A program made the position numbers and the translations under genes. The notes beneath the pieces were generated by a model that saw only the letters and a program-made list of their open reading frames with translations, made no database searches and was not told the DNA's origin. This document shows positions 1 through 5,217 of a stretch of 6,516 nucleotides of DNA, piece by piece; the stretch's first letter is position 1; each line of letters starts with the position of its first letter. The stretch is from an uncultured Bacilli bacterium (GTDB lineage: Bacteria; Bacillota_I; Bacilli_A; RF39; UBA660): assembly GCA_934098665.1 (NCBI GenBank), contig CAKOOO010000027.1:1-6516 (forward strand), given 5' to 3'.

Positions 1-74
1 GGATATATTGAACATATCTCACTAAACAAATATGCTACACTACTACACGCTTTATTTCCATCAACTATTTTCAT
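1..74 (-). CDS. nifJ: Pyruvate:ferredoxin (flavodoxin) oxidoreductase, N-terminal fragment (runs off the left edge)
   Basis: This enzyme oxidatively decarboxylates pyruvate to acetyl-CoA and CO2 in the cytoplasm, passing electrons to ferredoxin or flavodoxin; it is typical of anaerobes. Only 24 full codons plus two bases are present. They begin MKIVDGN and continue through VAYLFSEICSIYP, matching the usual start of the family (M-x-x-x-DGN-x-A, then the E-x-x-x-IYP segment that leads into the YPITPSS motif of domain I). The ATG at 74-72 follows the purine-rich GGTGATAG with a short spacer, and no earlier in-frame start fits because the terminator of the upstream gene ends at 99. A TATAAT lies at 97-92. 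The family protein is about 1,170 residues, so nearly all of the gene is outside the window. The N-terminal match is clear, but a split 2-oxoacid oxidoreductase alpha subunit cannot be excluded from 25 residues. Confidence 0.8.
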   Translation of the reverse strand, partial: MKIVDGNKACSSVAYLFSEICSIY

Positions 75-91
75 TTTCTATCACCACTTTA

Positions 92-97
92 ATTATA
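92..97 (-). promoter_or_regulatory. Candidate -10 box for the pyruvate:ferredoxin oxidoreductase gene
   Basis: A perfect TATAAT reads on the minus strand at 97-92, 17 bases before the ATG at 74. Transcription would start around position 85 and give a leader of about a dozen bases. No good -35 hexamer is seen 16 to 18 bases upstream, because that stretch is the terminator stem of the surface-protein gene. The box directly follows the U-tract of that terminator. It may work with a poor -35 element, or simply be a by-product of the AT-rich sequence. Confidence 0.4.
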
Positions 98-98
98 T

Positions 99-124
99 AA
101 AAAAAACTAGCATTTTACTAGTTT
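99..124 (-). terminator. Rho-independent terminator of the surface-protein gene
   Basis: On the minus strand the stem is AAACTAG / CTAGTTT (124-118 with 110-104) around a 7-base loop, and it runs into eight U residues (106-99). It starts 4 bases after the TAA stop of the surface-protein gene. The hairpin is a near copy of the one after enolase, with one extra base in the loop. Confidence 0.85.
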
Positions 125-128
125 AATT

Positions 129-1781
129 TTATGAACTTACTATGTATGGATTTGAATATGTTCCATTGCCTGATAACTTGGCTTTAGAGGATAGAGAAAC
201 TACGGGACGAGCGCCAACTTCATAATCCACAGAAATAGCACCAATAATGCCATTGTCATACACAATGAACTTTTCAGCACCACTCATACCATTACTGAAA
301 TAATAAGGCGAACCGTACCAATAATCTTGATTTGTATACAAATAATAAGAACTATTGCCATCGGCAAGATTTCCACCAGCCATTGCTGCTTCATCCGCGG
401 TTATTAAGCCTACTGGATACTCTAATTTTTTATTTCCTATTCCTGTACTACTGTCCTTTGATGTAAATTTATCACTTTCTGTTGGACATTTTAATTGGGG
501 ACGTGGTGTACTTGCTGAAAGTCTTGTATATGGTGCATAAAATAAATCTGATGATGGGCTTGATGACCATGTTCCACTTGTTACACTTCTATCATTACAA
601 AATATTTGATCTTGTGATACTAAAGTGTTATCTTTTAATGTTGTTCCTGCATACCAATTTTCTAATGTTGTTTTTATTGTACTTGATGTACTATTTCCAT
701 GTTGATCACCAGTAGTGTACATATAACCTACATATTCTGCTTTATCAAAACTGCTATTAAACTTGCTAATACCTATTTGAGTACCGGTTCCTGTCATATA
801 TACGCCATTACTTCCTGTTACTGATGAATCTGTCTTTGGATCTGTTGTGCCTGAATATATCATTCTTATTGAACCATCTCCATTTATTCTGATTATTCGC
901 CAGTATATATCTTTGCCATCAACTTGTCCAAATTTTACCCAATTATTATTTACTGCTCCCCTAAAATAGTATGACTTCATTCCCGTTGTTGCAGTATAAT
1001 CATCTTCAGTAGCATACATCCCTTCATTTGTTGTTGCTTTATTTGCAAATGTTGGTGTACCTTTTTCCTCAATTGTATCTTTCCCACCATTATTTGCAAG
1101 TATAATATCTTTTGCAGTTATTTCTCCAACAGTGCAATTATTATTTTCTACATATATTTTACCTGTAAATGATTTATTACCTAGTTGTGCTTGGTCTACC
1201 TCTAAATTATAGTATCTTCCTGTTATATTTATATTTTGCACTACACTTGTTCCCTCACTTGTTATTGTAGCTCCACTTACAAGTATTTTCTTTGCTCCAA
1301 CTGTTGTTGTTTTTGGTGTCCACGTGCTATCATAAGCAAAATTTGTTTCACTTGCATAACTATTTGTTCCACTTGGACTATCTACTTGCATTGTTATTTC
1401 TTTAGTGGCTCCATTTGTTATTGCAACAGTGCTTCCATATATTTCACTAGAAAGATCATATTCATATACTACATCATAGGTACATGTTGTTAATACATCT
1501 TGCGCTCCAGTAAGATTTACTGTAAGTGTAGCGGTATTTTCGGCAGCAAGGCCAGTATTACCTTTAAACATTCCACTTGTCGGTACTATTAAATTTAAAT
1601 TTGCACTTGTTGCTATAAAAGAAGTATTACCTATATCATTGGCGTGAATATTAACGGCTACTTTATTTTCTAAATTTACTGTAAACATACCAAAATAGGC
1701 AAACGATGCAGTTATTAGTATAGTTAATAATAAAACTGTCGCAAATACTGCCAAAAATCTTCTTTTATTATTTTTTTTCAT
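129..1781 (-). CDS. Secreted or surface protein with SipW/TasA-like signal region and C-terminal DUF6273-like domain
   Basis: This is a 550-residue exported protein of unknown role. Residues 1-8 are basic (MKKNNKRR), residues 9-30 are hydrophobic and end in TASFAYF, the form seen in SipW-dependent (TasA/camelysin-type) signal peptides; cleavage is plausible after the Ala of SFA. Residues about 40-220 look like a Thr/Asn-rich beta-sandwich, with Cys100 and Cys216 as a possible disulfide pair. From residue 268 (YYFRG, then YWRIIRINGDGSIRMIY) to the C-terminus it follows a pattern I associate with surface proteins of uncultured gut Bacillota, closing with YPVGLITADEA, a Tyr/Asn-rich loop and GARPVVSL. 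This resembles DUF6273 and, more distantly, C-type-lectin/FGE folds. Cys395 and Cys432 may form a second pair. There is no LPxTG motif and no C-terminal membrane helix. The ATG at 1781 follows AAAGGAG with a 9-base spacer. GC is higher than in the neighbours and patchy. The domain naming is from memory and needs a profile search. Confidence 0.85.
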   Translation of the reverse strand: MKKNNKRRFLAVFATVLLLTILITASFAYFGMFTVNLENKVAVNIHANDIGNTSFIATSANLNLIVPTSGMFKGNTGLAAENTATLTVNLTGAQDVLTTCTYDVVYEYDLSSEIYGSTVAITNGATKEITMQVDSPSGTNSYASETNFAYDSTWTPKTTTVGAKKILVSGATITSEGTSVVQNINITGRYYNLEVDQAQLGNKSFTGKIYVENNNCTVGEITAKDIILANNGGKDTIEEKGTPTFANKATTNEGMYATEDDYTATTGMKSYYFRGAVNNNWVKFGQVDGKDIYWRIIRINGDGSIRMIYSGTTDPKTDSSVTGSNGVYMTGTGTQIGISKFNSSFDKAEYVGYMYTTGDQHGNSTSSTIKTTLENWYAGTTLKDNTLVSQDQIFCNDRSVTSGTWSSSPSSDLFYAPYTRLSASTPRPQLKCPTESDKFTSKDSSTGIGNKKLEYPVGLITADEAAMAGGNLADGNSSYYLYTNQDYWYGSPYYFSNGMSGAEKFIVYDNGIIGAISVDYEVGARPVVSLSSKAKLSGNGTYSNPYIVSS

Positions 1782-1812
1782 ACATTGTTTCTCCTTTATT
1801 CTATCTATAATA

Positions 1813-1841
1813 ATTTAATCATTATTTTGATTTATTTTCAA
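1813..1841 (-). promoter_or_regulatory. Promoter of the surface-protein gene
   Basis: On the minus strand TTGAAA (1841-1836) lies 17 bases upstream of TTAAAT (1818-1813). A TGA directly before the -10 gives an extended -10 form. The promoter sits between the enolase terminator and the AAAGGAG ribosome binding site at 1797-1791, so the gene is probably its own transcription unit. The -10 matches the consensus at only four of six positions. Confidence 0.55.
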
Positions 1842-1853
1842 GTATGTTAAACT

Positions 1854-1884
1854 AAAAAAAACTAGCATTTACTAGTTTAGTTTA
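1854..1884 (-). terminator. Rho-independent terminator of the DUF308-enolase unit
   Basis: On the minus strand AAACTAG (1878-1872 as CTAGTTT on plus) pairs with CTAGTTT (1865-1859) across a 6-base loop, followed by U residues to 1854. The TAG stop of enolase (1874-1872) is inside the 5' arm, so the last codons of the gene also encode the terminator. An outer 7-base arm pair (TAAACTA at 1884-1878 with TAGTTTA at 1854-1848) could extend the structure around the U-tract. Confidence 0.85.
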
Positions 1885-3089
1885 TCCTCAATTTCTAAAA
1901 GGCGATTATATTTACAAATTCTTTCTCCTCTTGAAACAGAACCTGTTTTAATAAAATCTAAATTTAAACCAACACCTAAATCCGCAATAAAAGTATCTAG
2001 TGTTTCTCCACTTCTATGAGAAATAATTGTTTTATAACCACTTTTTTTAGCTAAATAAATAGTATCAAAAAATTCAGTTATACTTCCAACTTGATTAGCT
2101 TTAAGAAGTATTGCATTTCCAGCACCAAGTTCTATACCTTTTTCTAAATATTTTTTTTGAGATACGAATAAATCATCACCAACAACCATAATTTTATTAC
2201 CAAAATATTCAGTTAATTTTCTAAAACTTTCAAAGTCATTTTCTTCGAAAGGATCTTCAATACTAATAATTGGATATTTTTTTATTAAATAAACATAATA
2301 ATCAAATAACTTTTCTTTTGTTAGTTTTTTGTTATCAACTGTATAAAAACCATCCTTATATATTTCAGAGGCTGCAATATCAAGTGCTAAAAATACATCT
2401 TTTCCAGGAGTATAACCACTATCTGTTATTGCCATAAGAAGAATCATAAGTGCTTCTTCATTATTATTTAAATCAGGTGCAAAACCACCTTCATCACCAA
2501 CACCCGTAGATAAATGATATTTTTTTAACGTACTTTTTAAGGTATTAAATATCTCACTTGCACATCTAATTCTTTCTTTTTCACTTTTTTGAGCAGGAAC
2601 TAACATAAATTCTTGAAAATCAAGATTATTATCAGCGTGTTTTCCACCATTTATTACATTAATCATTGGAAGTGGCATATTAAAATTACCTGTAGAAACA
2701 AACTCATATAATTCTTTCCCCTCGAGAGCTGCTAAACATTTTAATGCACAAAGTGATACTCCTAAAATTGCGTTAGCCCCTAAAATAGATTTATTTTCTG
2801 TTCCATCAAGTTCTAACATTTTTTTATCAACATCATTTATATTTAAATGCATATTAAAAAGTGCTGGTGCAATTATTTCATTAACATTTTTAACAGCTTT
2901 TAAAACCCCTTTTCCGTGAAATCTTTCATCATTATCACGAAGTTCTAATGCTTCTTTACTACCTGTGGATGCTCCAGATGGAACTGAAGATATACTTTCT
3001 ATACCATTTTCTAATACCATTTTAACTTCAATCGTAGGATTTGACCTACTATCTAGAATTTCTCTTGCTTTTATTTCTTTTATCTTCAT
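1872..3089 (-). CDS. eno: Enolase (phosphopyruvate hydratase), short form
   Basis: Enolase interconverts 2-phosphoglycerate and phosphoenolpyruvate in glycolysis, in the cytoplasm, with Mg2+. All the usual active-site residues can be placed: Ser41 in the SGAST loop, His151 in GGKHADN, Glu160 in QEFM, Glu200 in GDEGGFAPD, the three metal ligands Asp237 (ALDIAASE), Glu278 (SIEDPF) and Asp305 (GDDL), then Lys330 (LLKANQ), His358-Arg-Ser in HRSGET and Lys381 in IKTGS. At 405 residues it is about 25 shorter than the usual 430, with trimmed loops. Some motifs differ from common Bacilli forms: GGKHA rather than GGSHA, SGETLDT rather than SGETEDT, and TGSVSRGER. The ATG is 6 bases after the stop of the DUF308 gene; the weak Shine-Dalgarno GGTAGG overlaps that stop, which suggests translational coupling. 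It is not next to the glycolytic genes it often accompanies (gap, pgk, tpi, gpm). It may be the only enolase or a second copy. Confidence 0.96.
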   Translation of the reverse strand: MKIKEIKAREILDSRSNPTIEVKMVLENGIESISSVPSGASTGSKEALELRDNDERFHGKGVLKAVKNVNEIIAPALFNMHLNINDVDKKMLELDGTENKSILGANAILGVSLCALKCLAALEGKELYEFVSTGNFNMPLPMINVINGGKHADNNLDFQEFMLVPAQKSEKERIRCASEIFNTLKSTLKKYHLSTGVGDEGGFAPDLNNNEEALMILLMAITDSGYTPGKDVFLALDIAASEIYKDGFYTVDNKKLTKEKLFDYYVYLIKKYPIISIEDPFEENDFESFRKLTEYFGNKIMVVGDDLFVSQKKYLEKGIELGAGNAILLKANQVGSITEFFDTIYLAKKSGYKTIISHRSGETLDTFIADLGVGLNLDFIKTGSVSRGERICKYNRLLEIEDKLN

Positions 3090-3095
3090 ATTAGC

Positions 3096-3674
3096 CTACC
3101 AAAAAATCTTCGTTATTTCATTTGCTCTTTTTTTAAGCAAAACTAAATCTGTTAAATCTAATATACTAGATAATATTAAAAATGAACCTACAACTTGCGT
3201 AACTGTTAAACTAGAAAATGGATTTGCAAGAACTAAAATGCCAAATATAGTAAGCATTATGCCAATAACAAATGTTATTAACCACGAAGAGTCATTTCCA
3301 ATTTTAAACCACACACCATAAGTTATTTTATTTACACCAAAAATAATTAAATAAAGTCCTAAACAAATTGTTAAAAATGTTGTAACTGAAAAGGGAACTA
3401 AAATAATAATTACACCTATTAATAATATAATAATTCCATAAAGTAAATTTAAGGAGTATAATTTTGCACCATTTCTGCAAAAATATTTATAAATAGTATT
3501 TATACCTGACAAAATAAATAAAACACCTGAAATAATTCCAATTAACTTATTAGAAAGTTCTGGTAAAAATAATAAAACTCCCCCGATTAAAGCAATTATA
3601 ACTGAACAAATAATTGATAAAGTCATAAACTTATTAAACCTATCACTTATTGTTTCTCTAACTATTCTACTCAT
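3096..3674 (-). CDS. Six-helix DUF308/HdeD-like membrane protein
   Basis: This is a 192-residue inner-membrane protein with six predicted transmembrane helices, at about residues 16-37, 43-65, 74-94, 97-118, 130-151 and 158-181. The helices form three pairs, and each pair carries a similar turn: a Gly, five to seven hydrophobic residues, then Pro with a Ser close after it (LPELS, VPFS, NPFSS). That three-fold repeat and the length match the HdeD/DUF308 family. HdeD is linked to acid resistance in Escherichia coli, but family members in Gram-positive bacteria have no established role. The ends are basic (DRFNKF at the start, LLKKR near the end). The ATG at 3674 follows AGGAT with about 9 bases spacing. 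It is the first gene of a unit with enolase and has its own divergent promoter. Family assignment is good; function is unknown. Confidence 0.88.
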   Translation of the reverse strand: MSRIVRETISDRFNKFMTLSIICSVIIALIGGVLLFLPELSNKLIGIISGVLFILSGINTIYKYFCRNGAKLYSLNLLYGIIILLIGVIIILVPFSVTTFLTICLGLYLIIFGVNKITYGVWFKIGNDSSWLITFVIGIMLTIFGILVLANPFSSLTVTQVVGSFLILSSILDLTDLVLLKKRANEITKIFW

Positions 3675-3694
3675 ATTATCACATCCTACTTTAT

Positions 3695-3723
3695 ATTATA
3701 ATAACTTTTTCCATTATTTGCAA
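3695..3723 (-). promoter_or_regulatory. Promoter of the DUF308-enolase unit
   Basis: On the minus strand TTGCAA (3723-3718) is followed by exactly 17 bases and then a perfect TATAAT (3700-3695). Transcription should start near 3688, so the leader is only about 14 bases with the Shine-Dalgarno almost at its 5' end. The TTGCAA is palindromic and is also the -35 box of the promoter on the other strand. Confidence 0.75.
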
Positions 3724-3746
3724 TTGTTTATTTTTAATGATATAAT
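3718..3746 (+). promoter_or_regulatory. Promoter of the FemAB-like gene
   Basis: TTGCAA (3718-3723), a 17-base spacer and a perfect TATAAT (3741-3746) read on the plus strand. Transcription should start near 3753 and give a leader of about 18 bases that carries AAAGGAGG (3756-3763), 7 bases from the ATG. The -35 hexamer is shared with the divergent promoter and matches TTGACA at four of six positions. Confidence 0.78.
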
Positions 3747-3770
3747 AACAACCTAAAAGGAGGAAAAATC

Positions 3771-5012
3771 ATGCATATAAAAACGCTTACTTTAAATGAA
3801 TTTCAAACATTTTCTAGCTTACATCCATATCATAATTTTCATCAAAGTTTAAGCTATGCCCTTTTAAAAAGTGAAGAGGGTTATGAATATGAAATGATAG
3901 GCTATGTAGATGGTGAAAACATCTACGCTGCGGCACTTGTATTAGTGCAATTAATTAATGGTTATTTATATGCATACGTTCCCGAAGGCTTTTTAATTGA
4001 TTATAATAATTTAACCCTTTTAAAGGATTTTACTGAAAAACTTTTTGATTTTTACAAAAAAGAAGGAATTACATTTATTAGAATTAATCCTAGAATTCCT
4101 ATTGCAAAAATAAATAATAAAACAAAAAATCCTGTATATAATGATAACTATAAAATTATAAATTATTTAAAGGAATGCAACTATATTAAAATCGAAGAGG
4201 AAAATAATTTTGAAAATATTTTACCAAGATTTGATGCTACTATAAATTTAAATAACTTTGATATAAATTCAGTAAGTAAAAATGCTCGTAATAAAATAAA
4301 AAAAGGAATTAGAAAAGGCTTAACTTTAGTAAAATCTGATGCACAAAGTATGGATATATTATATCAATTTATTAAAAATAAAATTCATAAAGACTTATAT
4401 CACTATAGTGATTATTATAATATTTTTAATAAAGATAATGAAATAGACTACTTTTTAGTAAAGGTTGATAATCAAAAACTAGTTATTAATACCCAAAAAG
4501 CATATGAAAAAGAAAAAGAAAAAAATGAAATATTATCCCAAAAATTAATAAAATTACCTACAGAAAAAAACATTAATAAAAAGATGAATTCAGATAAAGC
4601 ATTACTTTCTTATAAAGAAGATATTTCTATAGCAAATAAATACTTATTATCAAATGAAAATCATTTTATAGCGGGTGCTCTAATAATTAAATATCAAGAT
4701 AAAATAACTTTTCTTGTAAGTGGTTATGACAAGAAATATAAAAGTTTTGCTCCAAACTATTTTATGTATTATGAAATATTAAAATATTATAAAGATAAAT
4801 ATCACTATGCTGATTTAAATGGCCTTTCTGGTAATTTTACTAAAGAAAGTAAATATAATGGACTTGATAATTTTAAATTTAATTTTAACCCTGATGTTTT
4901 TGAATATATTGGTGAATTTGATTTAGTACTTAATAAAATAAATTATTACTTTTTAAACAAAAAAAAATTAATTGATAAAGAATTTAAAAAAAATAAATAT
5001 CAAAAAAAATAG
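3771..5012 (+). CDS. FemAB/MurM-family peptidoglycan-bridge aminoacyltransferase
   Basis: Enzymes of this family move amino acids from aminoacyl-tRNA onto the peptidoglycan precursor to build the interpeptide bridge, acting at the inner face of the membrane. The 413 residues match the usual 400-420. Two GNAT-like halves can be followed. The first has FHQSLSYALLK (residues 23-33), YVPEGFLIDY (69-78) and ITFIRINPRIP (100-110). It is followed by FDATINL and SKNARNKIKKGIRKGL (169-184), the basic segment typical of the family. Residues about 240-290 are Lys/Glu-rich and probably form the helical coiled-coil arm inserted in the second domain. The rest of that domain shows HFIAGALIIKY (298-308), SGYDKKYKSFAPNYFMYYEILKYY (317-340, with one ligand-domain turn), ADLNGLSG and a closing FKFNF segment before EYIGEFDLVLN. 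The amino acid added cannot be told from sequence. It is transcribed alone and its presence implies a peptidoglycan wall. It could also be a non-bridge Fem-like enzyme. Confidence 0.92.
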   Translation: MHIKTLTLNEFQTFSSLHPYHNFHQSLSYALLKSEEGYEYEMIGYVDGENIYAAALVLVQLINGYLYAYVPEGFLIDYNNLTLLKDFTEKLFDFYKKEGITFIRINPRIPIAKINNKTKNPVYNDNYKIINYLKECNYIKIEEENNFENILPRFDATINLNNFDINSVSKNARNKIKKGIRKGLTLVKSDAQSMDILYQFIKNKIHKDLYHYSDYYNIFNKDNEIDYFLVKVDNQKLVINTQKAYEKEKEKNEILSQKLIKLPTEKNINKKMNSDKALLSYKEDISIANKYLLSNENHFIAGALIIKYQDKITFLVSGYDKKYKSFAPNYFMYYEILKYYKDKYHYADLNGLSGNFTKESKYNGLDNFKFNFNPDVFEYIGEFDLVLNKINYYFLNKKKLIDKEFKKNKYQKK

Positions 5013-5030
5013 TACGATATTTATTTTTTT
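4987..5030. terminator. Bidirectional terminator between the convergent FemAB-like and 62-residue genes
   Basis: A perfect 15-base inverted repeat pairs 4987-5001 with 5016-5030 across a 14-base loop. Its core is AAATAAATATC / GATATTTATTT, and A- and T-tracts on the outer ends give a U-run in either direction. It spans the last codons and TAG stop of the FemAB-like gene and reaches the TAA stop of the 62-residue gene (5031-5029); only about 16 bases separate the two stops. Just one G-C pair is present, so the stem may be weak. Confidence 0.55.
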
Positions 5031-5217
5031 AGTTTAACAAATAAATTATATTTAAATAATATGAAATATCATCATTAGGTTCTAATAAAAGTTTGTATAA
5101 ATCCATTACACTCATACCCATTTTATATGCAAGTGAAGGCATATTTACTTTTTTATTTGCAATTAATTTTAAACATTCATTTAAAAGTGATTTTGTAAAT
5201 GTATTTTTATCTTGCAT
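5029..5217 (-). CDS. Small protein, possible helix-turn-helix
   Basis: This 62-residue protein is not recognised with certainty. Residues 5-22 are likely one helix (FTKSLLNECLKLIANKK), and residues 26-44 (MPSLAYKMGMSVMDLYKLL) resemble the second and third helices of a Cro/XRE-type helix-turn-helix, with the SLAYKMGMS turn. A last hydrophobic helix follows, SYYLNIIYLLN. It would be a stripped-down version, a few residues short of a full XRE fold, and could bind DNA or simply be a small helical partner of the upstream protein. Its ATG at 5217 overlaps the end of the 377-residue gene by 11 bases in another frame and follows the strong AAAGGAGAAGG with 2-6 bases spacing. The overlap suggests coupled translation and a shared role. 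No cysteines, signal or membrane segment are seen. Confidence 0.75.
   Translation of the reverse strand: MQDKNTFTKSLLNECLKLIANKKVNMPSLAYKMGMSVMDLYKLLLEPNDDISYYLNIIYLLN

Noticed and set aside
129..460. Possible diversity-generating retroelement target: C-terminal lectin-like domain with a Tyr/Asn/Ser-rich loop.
   Set aside because: No template repeat and no reverse transcriptase are seen in the window. The Tyr/Asn-rich loop is common in this type of surface protein and alone does not show adenine-directed mutation.
355..715. Plus-strand open frames opposite the surface-protein gene (355-540, 482-715), and a similar one at 1236-1493.
   Set aside because: They are antisense to a strong gene with signal peptide and domains; the translations are low-complexity (Leu/Tyr/His or Cys/Ser/Thr-rich) and resemble no protein.
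1810..1828. AATAAT / ATTATT inverted repeat over the -10 region of the surface-gene promoter as an operator.
   Set aside because: Six A-T pairs are expected by chance in sequence this AT-rich, and there is no second copy or other support.
99..1879. Promoter or gene inversion between the two terminator copies.
   Set aside because: The copies are in the same orientation, so recombination would delete or duplicate rather than invert; the short palindromic stem inside each is only the hairpin. No recombinase gene is present.
2965..3321. Plus-strand open frame of 118 codons across the enolase start and the DUF308 end.
   Set aside because: It lies antisense to two well-supported genes, has no ribosome binding site of note and its translation looks like a mirror of those genes.
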